DNA from: Sphaeroforma arctica JP610
Taxonomy: Eukaryota > Opisthokonta > Ichthyosporea > Ichthyophonida
Assembly (NCBI RefSeq): GCF_001186125.1
Contig: NW_014040550.1
Location: 53,007-77,220, forward strand
Length of the DNA: 24,214 bases
Reading direction: 5' to 3'
Made by a program: the position numbers and the translations under genes. Positions 12,901 to 21,655 of the stretch are shown here, piece by piece (position 1 is the first letter of the stretch; the number at the start of each line of letters is the position of its first letter). Below the pieces are notes generated by a model. It did no database searches and had not been told where the DNA came from. It saw only the letters and a program-made list of their open reading frames with translations.

Positions 12901-14601
12901 CATCGTTCTTGCATGATGCCAAAATCGAATTGAAACACGACTGACCACGGGTATCTTGCTCGATGAAACATCGTACTTTCTCTCTACAAATGGATATAGA
13001 TTGCGGATTTGAGTTTTAGCGCAATATCCGAAAACGCATCTGAACCACATTTGAGGAAAAAGAAAAAACAATTGACGGCAATCGTACTAAGTCATATCTA
13101 TCTGCAGATTCTCTCACGAGTGGTTCATATCGGATCGCGATTGGTCATTGGTGCCGTTTGCAATACTGTATAATTTGTGACAATCACCTTGGCTTGCTGT
13201 ATGTTTCCACCACAGCCACATGTTGTGCATCACACCCATACAGTCACGCTACCTTGACATAGTTGTAGTATCACCCGGTATTATGCTTGTCCCAGTGTTA
13301 AATTACAAGTAATTTATTGGCGTCTAAAAAACAGAACTACCCAAGCGCTGCAAACAGCAATGGCAGCATTCACAGCGCACCGTTAAACGAGTACGATAAC
13401 GGCGAATGTGATGTAGGCGATGCCTTTGTCAACATCGATCTCAATAAGGATGAACTGGAGACTGTTTCACTACCAATAGTAAGTCAGATATTAAGAATAT
13501 GAGGTCTTGTGTATCTTCGGAATGTGACAAGGAAATGCCCACTGCATTCGCTTTCGTCTCAATGTGTTCTACTTCAAGTGTTGTGAACACAAGGTATCAA
13601 TGAGCCATGCGCACAGGGTCCACTATTTCATTCCAGGGTTCCGTGAATCTTCCCATTTCTATGTTAAATAACAAGTTCGTTAAGGCTGATACAATGAAGT
13701 ACCTGTGCTATCTAGATAGCAGCTGTACACGTAATAACTATGTATTGCCATGAAAGCTTCGCTGTGTGCGCGTATGTGCATAATTGTTTTCAGTATATGA
13801 GAACGAACATTGGAGAGCATCATATGAAATCTCTGGTGGTAGCTTAGTTTTTTGTTGGCTGTGATCTGTGCTTGCTTGTGAAAGCGTGTTGATCAACGGT
13901 GTGTAACGGACAAATTGACTTCTACTCAGTCGTTCTAGTTTTTTAGGTTACGATTAGTTGGTAATAGACATAGGCCATTTGCAGTCAGATGCCATATCGT
14001 AGCGTTCACTACGTATGATCTGCGCTGCGGGGTCGTTCCATTGTGTCTGACATCTATCCGGCAGAGTTGTACACTCGATTTCATGAGTTTCTGGAGGCCG
14101 TCAGTTTTTCAATTATGTAGCATCTCGTTAAAAATGCATTTCCATTGACAATGTGATACACTATCAGATAGGAAGGAAAGTTCATACTCCGGGATTCATT
14201 TCACAGCTTAATGGATCCTCTTTGCATCTAGCATTGATTTGAACAAGTTTCTCACAACCAACATTCGTCGTATACCCGCAATCCACCTTTTACAGGGAAA
14301 AGGCAAGGCAGCAGCAAGCGGGAGAAGGTCGTCAAACATGTTTTCAACAAACGCGGACACCGGAGATAAGTTCAAGAGTACCGATCCCAACACTACTGCC
14401 GACGATGGCGAGTCTGCGTTTGGACTCACATTGGGCGGATCTCAGGCCAGTACCACTATCAGATCCACTCACAGCACTCCGTACATAAACTCGAAAGCAC
14501 ATGACACAGCTGGGAGAAGCTTGGGGAGTTCTGATGGTAGTGACTCTGATAGAAATGCGATTGTAATACCCGATGATGTGATTAAGCGGACGAAAAACTG
14601 A
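2269..14601 (+). CDS. SulP/SLC26-family anion transporter with STAS domain (19 exons)
   Basis: Membrane anion transporter of the SulP/SLC26 family; substrate (sulfate, bicarbonate, chloride or other) cannot be told from sequence. Exons: 2269-2332, 3150-3281, 4108-4221, 5040-5114, 5733-5836, 6222-6523, 6836-6995, 7275-7450, 7777-7933, 8267-8346, 8872-8997, 9154-9226, 9691-9758, 10315-10419, 11023-11123, 11516-11619, 12384-12470, 13335-13478, 14296-14601. They total 2478 nt, 825 residues; every junction is GT-AG with matching phase. The ATG context is strong (A at -3, G at +4). Residues 1-80 are cytosolic. [18 protein letters not shown] opens the membrane domain. PQYGLYTCVF to GTSR (126-147) matches the sulfate-transporter signature except for Cys133. 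SASLSRTS carries the family Ser404-Arg405 pair. STAS spans about 525-645 ([23 protein letters not shown]). Residues 648-825 form a Ser/Thr/Asn-rich tail. Least certain are exon 1 and the 17th exon's acceptor (an alternative at 12393 is also in phase). Introns not listed separately hold nothing recognisable. Confidence 0.92.
2329..2700. repeat. Degenerate repeated blocks in transporter intron 1
   Basis: Several blocks of this intron recur in the same orientation. TTTCCGTATGTT, which spans the exon 1 donor at 2333, returns at about 2496. CTACAGAAAGCAACTGTGAC near 2376 returns as a close variant near 2593. GGATGAGAGCA at about 2475 returns near 2652. The offsets vary (about 165 to 217 bp), so this is an old, partly scrambled duplication and not a clean tandem array. 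The second copy near 2496 duplicates the donor sequence itself. Confidence 0.5.
3453..3985. repeat. Alternating (TA)n and (TG)n microsatellites in intron 2
   Basis: Long (TA)n runs (about 3453-3485, 3565-3600, 3697-3736 and 3903-3935) alternate with (TG)n runs (about 3648-3692, 3736-3768 and 3936-3964), with a short GGTAGGTAGGTGGGTGTGTG-like block between. All lie within the intron between exons 2 and 3 of the transporter gene. The Tyr/Ile and Cys/Val open frames on both strands are artefacts of the dinucleotides. Confidence 0.92.
6573..6650 (+). other. Candidate cassette exon in transporter intron 6
   Basis: Within the intron from 6524 to 6835, a 78-nt segment is preceded by a T-rich tract and TTGCAG, is open in the gene's frame, and ends at a weak donor-like GTCTGA (6651). 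Its phases fit: the upstream exon ends TG, the segment starts C and ends AG, and the next exon starts G, so including it adds exactly 26 residues without a frameshift. It would encode a hydrophobic stretch ([18 protein letters not shown]). Skipping it gives the family-typical junction TNAW-SVGIGIV, so the main transcript should lack it. An acceptor 6 nt upstream (after CTGTAG at 6566) is also in phase. The intron before it would be only 43-49 nt. Confidence 0.3.
11934..12150. repeat. About 67-bp tandem repeat, 3.2 copies, in intron 16
   Basis: Units beginning GTATAGTTGTTCGTTG-like start at 11934, 12000 and 12067, and a partial fourth starts at 12136. Each full unit continues with a TATACTG-like block, an ATAATTGTG-like block and TTAGCA/CTAGTA. 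Copies diverge by substitutions and small indels, giving periods of 66, 67 and 69. The repeat lies wholly in the intron between exons 16 and 17, and no coding role is seen. Confidence 0.8.
12471..12910 (+). repeat. 22 x 20-bp tandem array starting at the exon 17 splice donor
   Basis: The array has exact 20-bp periodicity. The unit is GTAAGTGTTACATCGTTCTT with few substitutions. The first unit starts at 12471, which is the first base of the intron after exon 17, so the unit begins with the donor itself. Units begin GTAAGT (8 copies), GTACGT (8), GTATGT (4), GTAGGT (1) and TTAAGT (1, at 12891). The exon 17 frame read onward into the array stays open to a TAA at 12552, so use of a distal donor would add residues and then, in most cases, a stop. 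The long Cys/Val/Leu-rich frames seen here are repeat translations and not separate genes. Confidence 0.95.
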
Positions 14602-14615
14602 GTTCTTGCATAGAC

Positions 14616-14621
14616 ATTAAA
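14616..14621 (+). promoter_or_regulatory. Possible polyadenylation signal of the transporter gene
   Basis: ATTAAA, a common variant signal, lies 15 nt after the transporter stop codon and is followed at 14632-14650 by GT-rich sequence (GTTGTGTAAATGTGATCG). This would give a very short 3' UTR, similar to the one suggested for the convergent gene. Further AATAAA-like motifs near 15459 and 15493 are alternatives. Confidence 0.3.
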
Positions 14622-15866
14622 CATAGGCAGAGTTGTGTAAATGTGATCGTATCGGTGCCTCTGTTTAGGACCGCAACACGTGCACGAAAGTGTACGTTCA
14701 AGTAGAAATGCGGGAGCGGTTTCTCGTAAGCAAATACTGCATTGCCGAACAGAATCAACGGAGTTTTAATGCATATCAGCATTCGTCCTGGGACATAACT
14801 GCGAAAGCATATGCAAACTAGCACGTTTCACCGGACCATGGCTTCGTGAGACGAAACTTGCATTCACGATATATAACTATGACGTGGAGCAAAAACGCCG
14901 TTGGTGAATAACTTTCCTCGAAGCCATCTAGTTAATGGATGTTTAGTGCACTCTGAAGGTAATTGCGAAGTGTATGAAGTGGGAACTGCATAGTCACCGC
15001 AGCTACGTGATGCATTCTAACGATATGGATACACCCAGACAGAGGCGTGTACAATGGACCTCAATTTTATGTAACGAGATCGATTTGGGCGAGTGGCAAC
15101 CCTTGCGCGATACACTGCTGTGCCGGTTACACCTCAAGATTGTCCAAGCACGTTACGTGAAAGTAAATTCGTTAATTCGTTAACCTTGAGGAGTGCATTA
15201 CTCTTCAAAAGACATGAAACTAAAAACACTTTTGTGACTATTCTCGTTAAGTTCTGTGAGCGAGAAAATGAGAGTGGCACGTATTGCATTGATTTTGTCT
15301 GTGTATGTAATACAACTAATTTCGAAGTCAGAAATTTGCAACACAATCTCGTTCTGGCCGAATTTGTATAGAAATATATTTAATTTTGCTGGCATGTTTA
15401 ATAGATGCGTGTACTTTGTGAAGACTTGCAGTAAATAGAGCAGTTAAAAGTAATAAAGGTGAACAATGACCAGTCGAAGATATCAACGATACAAATAAAA
15501 ATGTGCCATATATGACTACATAGTATATTATGTGTAAAGACGGTATACTCAAGAAGCCCACTCTAAGTGTTATCGAGCATGACGACGACAGTGTTTCTAT
15601 AAGCACACGCAAGATGTGAAATCTCCTTGCCAAGATCAAAATATGCCGGACGATAGCGTGCGTCTTAAAACCTAGCAAGGAATCTTCGAGCACCCGTTTT
15701 GAACGCTATCACTTCATTGCGTGAAAAAATTCTCATATGGTGTGTCTATCATGATATACCTGTCCAGAATCGGAGGGACATGCACAGTTGCGCTGACGCC
15801 AGTCGCTGTACTTGTAATATTTTGTTGGTGAATCATCTGCAACGCGTCGAAATTTTAAGTATATCA

Positions 15867-15893
15867 TTATATATATATATCTATATATATATA
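15867..15893. repeat. Short TA microsatellite
   Basis: Two (TA)n runs are separated by a single C. The run is too short to be diagnostic and lies in intergenic DNA. Confidence 0.85.
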
Positions 15894-16001
15894 CGTCATA
15901 CCTTATCATTCCCAGATCACCGTTGCTGAGCATCGCGGCAGAGCATTCACAGCTAATCGTCACCCAATCGTACTGGCCGGTGCGGTTTTTGTTTATCGTC
16001 T

Positions 16002-16074
16002 CGAGCTACGAACATGACCAATTTGTTCAGCAGATATCCATCGCCTTGAGCTACGAGCATGAACCTTTCGTTCA
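16002..16074 (+). repeat. Two diverged copies of a 28-bp block, 45 bp apart
   Basis: CGAGCTACGAACATGACCAA at 16002 is echoed by TGAGCTACGAGCATGAACCT at 16047, and similarity continues through TTTGTTCA / TTCGTTCA. Because the spacing is a multiple of three, one + frame (15923-16117) reads SYEHDQFVQ and then SYEHEPFVH. Some of the differences are synonymous. No gene model could be built around it. Confidence 0.6.
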
Positions 16075-16389
16075 CGGGTACGCTAGACCTCGTCACTATG
16101 TGCAATGGCATCCCTGAGACACTCACTTCTGCGGTATTGAAACACCTCAAGTGCGCCTTTATGTATTGCTATCTGTGACCGACTAGACCATTCAACTCTT
16201 GAAGACTGAGTGGCTTCTGAGCTTCTTCGTGGCTGTAGTGAGTGCATACTCGATTAACCTCGTAATACGGGCGAATGGGATTCACAATCAATATTTACTT
16301 CTGAGTGGACTCTCAGTGAAGCGCGTATTTTCTTGTAAATAATCGACCATGTGGGCAAAACTAGAATGGACGGGTCCTTTAGCTATTAA

Positions 16390-16395
16390 TTTATT
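16390..16395 (-). promoter_or_regulatory. Polyadenylation signal overlapping the citrate-carrier stop
   Basis: On the - strand the gene ends AAG TAA TAA ATTAATAG, so a canonical AATAAA begins on the second base of the stop codon. It would imply a 3' UTR of only a few tens of bases. Position and motif are clear; use is inferred. Confidence 0.45.
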
Positions 16396-19300
16396 ACTTA
16401 TCGGCGAAAAGATTGTCTAGCTGAGCAGAAATTAAGTCATATAGCGTAAATACAATAGCGGTATCTAAAGCGACACGACTCAAACGAGGAGTGGCGCCCT
16501 TGTACAGTGCACTCCATCCTTCCTTCTGCACTATTTGTTTGAAACAATCAAACGAGTTCTTGTACTGTTTCGATTCCAGACCTTGCATTCTGTATACAAA
16601 ATAATAAATGCAAGAAGCGTTGAGTATTGCGCAATTAAACGAAGGAATGTTCAGGAAACTCATTGTGGCATCGGTTGCACTTATAAGACAATAGTATCGC
16701 CCATTAAATGTGTCATGTGCGATACGAGGGTCCGTACTGAGCAGATGATACCAATGCTAAATAGAGCCACCCACGATCTAGTAACATGCATGACATGGTA
16801 TAGGGCGGTGATATATCATTTTAAACTTATTTCCCACTCAGTATGAACCTTTATGAACCTCCCAAGGGCATTCAAAGGCTTGTAACGCTAGCTACTCCTT
16901 CATCGACTAAACAAGGAAAACAATTCACGTGCGCTCACTATTTATACACGCATTCAATCATACCTGGTTTTGACTACATCTATGGGTGTGTTTCCGTAGA
17001 CACTGGCGGTTCCAGCAACCACACCAGCAGCCATGGTGACACCTACGTGCGGTACAGAAGCGTCTAGTTCTAATTTCGCGCAAAGTGTTTCACGGACACG
17101 GTTGTATACTACAAAGCGGATAGCCTGATTTGAAGCCTGGCGGTGGAGAGAAGTATAGTGAAGGAGATGCGATTAGAACAGACCGAGACTCTGGTGCAGA
17201 TTAGTGCTCACGAGTATATGACAATAGAGACAATTTGATGCATGTCCGGGTGAGTCTGAACTAGTCCAGGTATGCGCTACATGGCTATTATTATGACCAA
17301 ATACGATCGAATAAGTGATGTTGAGTTTAATGCGAAACATACAGCGTGAATCAGTTCTGAAAGTACACTTTCAAGTTTGCGCGAAACTTCACAGACACGC
17401 ATCCTGGACAGGAAGTCTACCACAAGTCTAATACAAAGCACCCCACTACATAGTCACCCATACGGTCCAAATGGGCACGCTTACATGCGTGCGGGACACG
17501 TGAGACGATAATAACCGCACCAAACCAACTAAGACATACTTGCTTAACGATAGTAGGGCCAACTCCCTTGTAGATACCACTCAGACCCTCTTCCTTGACG
17601 ATTGTGCTCACGCCGTGAATAAGACCCTTGTACCGCGGGTTGGGTAAACTCTGGTCGGCAATGAACTTGACCTTCACGGTCTCCATTGGTGTAACCGCCA
17701 ACACCGCCTCTGTTGCACCGGCCATTAGACCCGCACAGAATGTTCGGCCCACCGTGAGCTTTCCATTCTCGTCTGCGAGGAGAGCCTTTCCTTGCTCGTA
17801 CGCCGTGAATCGGGACGCTACTTTGGGGATGGTGCCCACTAGAAGGGGCGTAATACCTTTGTATAGGCCCGAGAAACCTGTGCAGTGCACGAGTCATGAA
17901 TGTGTGAGCCTATGGAATACACTTGACATGTACCAGCTGCGGGAGATATGAGTGACACACATGTGTGAGCGAACTATGAATGCAGATAGAGCAGTGTATT
18001 TGCAGTGTATTATGATTTAATATCCACCTGTCTCGTGATTGAGGCTTAAACAATAGGGACTCCCTGTGTTCTCCGTTATTACCTGAGCATATACGCTTAG
18101 ACAGAAAGTGCGATGTACAGCAACATAACGGCCAACCCCATTCATTCATAAACTTGTGTCAAAAAGATGAAGACAGCCCCTCATCACGTGTAACGTATGC
18201 CACGTGGGACAACAATATGGTCTTTCACATTACATGCAATATGGACAATAATAGAGACTCGTGTGGAGTAGACTAGAAACGAAAGCATAAATGTGCCAGA
18301 GATGCGTATATCTATTTTACTGTAGAAGCTTTGGTATCGAAGATGAATGGTAGAACTATCCTATTGAGCACTAGCATACCTTTATTTTTAATGGTTTGCC
18401 TGGCACAGTCGATGGCTCCTTTATACTTGGGGGTGGCCGATCGCTGATCCAACTGCAATTGAGTCTTGACAAACTCTGTGGGGTATGTCATACAGATCTC
18501 AACTCCGCCAGAGATGCCTCCTGTAGGTATAATCAAAATGTGAGCATTCTGGAATCTATGCGGTGTTCATGAAGCGCAAATCTATGCAATGTTCGTGAAG
18601 CTTCATGAAGCGCAATGTCGATTGCGGTCATAGAACAAATATCGTAAGGGCGAACACTATGTGGACCAGACTGATCTTTCAGGGTTTATTATATTGGCCA
18701 CCTTTCAGATCGGATTGTGAGAATCTGTGCAAAAATAATAGAATATCCGTATTTTATCACAATTTGACAAGTGTGCGAAGTAGAGGTTTCATACATTGGA
18801 ACGCTCTAGAAGACACGAACATTCTGTTTCTTTCCAAGATAGTTCACTCTCAGTTGACATTCTACGTGTATTTATGGAAGCGAACCATTTATACTTGCAT
18901 TCCGTTGTAAATATATGGAGATGCCAGTACTCAAAATTTAATGAATGGCACTGAACCTTACATGACGTGTATTTACATACATAGAACGAAGAGAAGGCAG
19001 TCTCGTCGCGAGCTCGATATTGCTTGCAAATAGATTTCCAAACTTAACTGATAACGTTGCAAGACTGAAAATGATCACAAATAGCCATGATTTGTTCGTG
19101 TCCAAGCACACTCTTTAACTACCAAGTAACGACGTCGACCACATGTGCTAGCGATCCTGCGACGTACTATTTTATGGTTAAAGTTGTGTATGAAACTGAA
19201 GGACACCGAAACGAATTTGCATACGTCAGAATATACTTGTATTGGTACACACATAGAATCACTCTCATACATATGCTCTATTCGAAGCATTCACTCGTGC

Positions 19301-19634
19301 ATGTACAAAAAAAAGTACGATTTTTATGTAGAATACATTTCAAACCAAACAGTTGTTTTGAAATGCGGCTAGAATTCGAACGTATATTGTTTGATTTATA
19401 TCATAAACAAGAAGGATTGTGTAATACACACTATATAATCTCTCCGACTAAAACAAAGTACACTTTCGTACCATTATGAGTACAAATATAAAATTGTGAC
19501 AAGACTGAAATTATGCATTTCCAGGTGGCAATCTTAGCTATGCTAAGGTGTAGCCCATAAAGATACAAAATATACATACCCGAGAGAATACTTTGGAGCG
19601 GAGACCGGGTTTTTTTGCTTTCTGAAGGTGCCAT
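16394..19634 (-). CDS. SLC25A1: Mitochondrial citrate/tricarboxylate carrier (SLC25 family, 5 exons)
   Basis: Inner mitochondrial membrane carrier of the family that exchanges citrate for malate or other di/tricarboxylates, supplying cytosolic citrate. Exons on the - strand: 19634-19580, 18520-18380, 17877-17540, 17136-16964, 16589-16394. They total 903 nt, 300 residues, close to yeast (about 299) and human (311) homologues. All four introns are GT-AG (donors GTATGT, GTATGC, GTATGT, GTATGA) and phases match. The start ATG has A at -3 and G at +4; the protein opens [19 protein letters not shown]. The three carrier signatures are present: PTEFVK at 32-37, PMETVK at 129-134, PIDVVK at 229-234. 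Citrate-carrier hallmarks include [20 protein letters not shown], the exon-junction [15 protein letters not shown], and [20 protein letters not shown] near the C-terminus. No stop or frameshift interrupts it. It converges with the transporter gene; nothing suggests co-regulation. Confidence 0.95.
18553..18615. repeat. 26-bp tandem repeat, about 2.4 copies, in carrier intron 1
   Basis: AATCTATGCGGTGTTCATGA at 18553 recurs at 18579 as AATCTATGCAATGTTCGTGA, and a partial third copy (TTCATGAAGCGCAA) follows at 18602. The repeat is intronic, with no sign of coding or RNA function. Confidence 0.75.
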
Positions 19635-19660
19635 TTTAATGCAACTGCGATGAACGACTC

Positions 19661-19726
19661 TCAACCTGAAACAACCTGAAACAACCTGAAACAACTTAAA
19701 ACAACCTAAAATAACCTAAAACAACG
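19661..19726 (-). repeat. 10-bp tandem repeat in the citrate-carrier leader
   Basis: On the + strand the units read TCAACCTGAA, ACAACCTGAA (twice), ACAACTTAAA, ACAACCTAAA, ATAACCTAAA, then ACAACG. On the gene's own strand this is GTTGTTTTAGGTTATTTTAG, then TTTTAA, then TTTCAGG three times. It ends about 27 nt upstream of the start codon and begins shortly after the expected transcription start, so it should lie in the 5' UTR. Five of the six full units present a pyrimidine-rich tract followed by AG and G, like 3' splice sites. Confidence 0.85.
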
Positions 19727-19761
19727 CCGAGGATATGCCGCAAACTTGCCTTGCAACACCA

Positions 19762-19773
19762 CCTATTTATATA
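19762..19773 (-). promoter_or_regulatory. TATA box of the citrate-carrier gene
   Basis: On the - strand TATATAAATAGG lies about 128 nt upstream of the start codon. Initiation about 30 bp further on would put the start near 19735 and give a leader of about 100 nt containing the 10-bp array. An imperfect palindrome TGCGG-N8-CCGCA (19819-19836) lies about 50 bp upstream of the box and could be a protein-binding site. Confidence 0.55.
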
Positions 19774-19836
19774 GTCTACATACATATCAGGATGGTATAA
19801 TATAGGGGAGGGGCGCAGTGCGGCATTCATTCCGCA

Positions 19837-20684
19837 GTTAGTATGTAGGTCTAAAAAAAATAAACACCACAAAAAAAAATACATATTTATTTATCAGATG
19901 GTAATCAAAAGAATCTGTAAGTGACAGCCACTGCTCACTTTTTTTGTTGCTAATGCCTGACCGGTGCCGCGGGGCGGAAACCCCTATGGCGTGTAACGGG
20001 CTATATTTATTTAGTTCCAGACTTCCAATGTTCCACAAACGACCACGTTGATCGTTGGCCAGAAATCACCTATCCGATGCCGCCGATTGGCCAAGACATG
20101 GAATTTCTGAAGGTGCGTTTCGTATATTCGTAAAAAGCACTGGAGTCCTGGAGTCCTGGACTGATGAGTGGACTCGATTTGGAAATTTCATTTTTGTTTT
20201 GTTTTTAAAATCAGAAGCCCTCTGAAAGTGAAGAAGACTTAAAATTAACAAAATATAGGAGATCGCACTAACGTCCGAACGACGTTGTTTTTGGTTGTTT
20301 TTTTGTTATTGTACAAAAAAAACAAAATAACAAACTAACAGCTACAAAACACAGAAAACGAAATATTAAAAACAAACGGAAACAATAATAAAATTAAATA
20401 AACACTGCCCATGCGGCCATAAACAACCCCCGAGGGCCCAGACTAGCCTCATTTTAATAGGTTAAACGTCATAACTTTTATTTATCAAAAGTTACCGATA
20501 AAAATACAACGTTTATAACTGATAGGTACAGTCTGATGGTACTTTATCCAGGTCAAGGTGATGTCAGAATTTTGTCCTGTTGTTTTTGGCGCGCCCATGT
20601 ATCAATACGTACCCCCAGAGCGCCCATAATTTCAACGATAGGACAATTTATCGAGTGCACTGTTAAAAAATTTGACAACTGATT
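19837..20684. other. Region without a supported gene, probably transposon-derived
   Basis: The stretch is AT-rich with poly-A/T runs. A loose hairpin with TTGTTATT and AATAACAA arms lies at about 20302-20335. A GC patch with CCCCGAGGGCC (20428-20438) sits beside AT-rich DNA, like the patch near 1675. A + strand frame around 20020-20131 (WPEITYPMPPIGQDMEFLK) is open but short and unrecognised. The last part, from about 20450, resembles the DNA around the transposon remnants that follow. Confidence 0.4.
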
Positions 20685-21655
20685 TGTCCCAAATAAAAGT
20701 TGTAACTTTTATAATATCACACGAAGTTATGTATTTATCGATAAAATCAACCGTTTACCTGTGTACGTCTAACTTTAGCCCCCAGAGACCCAGACCCCAC
20801 TCATCCCAGGGGCGCCCAGTGCCCAACTGCCCACCACCAGCAAAGTAAAAATTGTATTTGAAATCTGCTATGATACATACTTTTATACTTTATTTTAAGG
20901 CAAATCGATGAAAATTTAGGCCTATGGAGGCTATGGGGGAGAACTATTATAAAACACTTTACTCCGGTAACATATTGATATTTCTTTATATTTGACAGTA
21001 TTTCCAAATTATGGTATTTGACTACAGTCAAACCTCTATTATTGTCGACCTCCATTATTGTTTGTACATACCATTTTGTCCAATTTTTGGCCGAAATCGG
21101 ACCCTGGACAATATTCCAGGTTTGACTGGACATCCTAATATTTAAATATGCCTCATACTTTTCAAATCCATGATTTCGATGGTTTTGCTAATCCCAAATT
21201 TTGCCACTTTACGACATAAAAAATATTAAATATTAATCAATATTCGATTTTGTTGTATATTTCTCTTGAGGTCCAAAAGAGTGTAAAATAGCATGACCCT
21301 CTCGAGAGAAAGAAGAAAGAACAAAATATGGCAGATCGGACAAGATGGCCATGAAAATAGACCCTCTTTCTGACTTTGTGAAGAAACTATCGTGTTCTAT
21401 TTTCAGATTTACTCCATCTTCATATTTACTCCACTTACTCCAACAAAACCTGCATGATAAAAGACTAAAATCAAAACAATGATTCGTATGTTCTGCCTCC
21501 TGGGATCCTGGGTCCTGGGCCCCTGGCCACGACATAATTTCTTGTGGATTCGGGCATTCGGCCTAACCTCATAAAGTTATGGGGTCACTGTATAAACGTT
21601 AAACCTTTAACTGTCACTTTTTGGAATATAAAAGTAATAACTTCTATTTGGGACA
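20685..21655. mobile_element. Putative non-autonomous element bounded by 31-33 bp inverted repeats
   Basis: The left arm at 20685-20717 (TGTCCCAAATAAAAGTTGTA and on) is matched in inverse orientation at 21625-21655 (AAAAGTAATAACTTCTATTT then GGGACA). There are only a few mismatches and one small indel. The interior has no long coding frame and contains the small MITE at 21025-21128. Ends and target duplications cannot be fixed by eye, and the family is unknown. Confidence 0.4.
21025..21128. mobile_element. 104-bp MITE with pogo-like terminal inverted repeats
   Basis: The left end reads CAGTCAAACCTCTATTATTG and the right end, in reverse complement, reads CAGTCAAACCTGGAATATTG; 19 of the first 22 bases agree. 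The left end is preceded by TA, as expected for pogo/Tc1-type insertion; the right flank is GA, so the duplication is decayed or the end slightly misplaced. The terminal motif CAGTCARACCT is close to the ends of the larger element at 22620-23407, so the two probably belong to related families. Confidence 0.65.

Larger units (their letters stand above)
14602..16389. other. Intergenic region between the two convergent genes
   Basis: No exon with family similarity was found on either strand. A 69-codon + frame (14974-15183) and a 121-codon - frame (15328-15693) are open but have no recognisable motif and no splice-linked partner. A small TA microsatellite and a 45-bp duplication within it are listed separately. 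No tRNA or other RNA gene was noticed. Confidence 0.5.

Noticed and set aside
12471-12910. CRISPR array
   Set aside because: The repeats are contiguous with no unique spacers, and the context is a eukaryotic intron.
12333-12916. Repetitive protein-like frames on both strands (for example repeated YIVLVRV, or QERCNTY on the - strand)
   Set aside because: The 20-bp minisatellite stays open over long distances because the unit has few stop codons; it lies in an intron and the frames drift between units.
14974-15183. 69-codon + strand frame with plausible composition
   Set aside because: No motif, no clear promoter, and length expected by chance in DNA of this composition.
20020-20131. Short + strand frame with WPEITYPMPPIGQDMEFLK
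   Set aside because: It looks mildly protein-like, but it is short, has no clear start or splice acceptor, and no family could be recognised.
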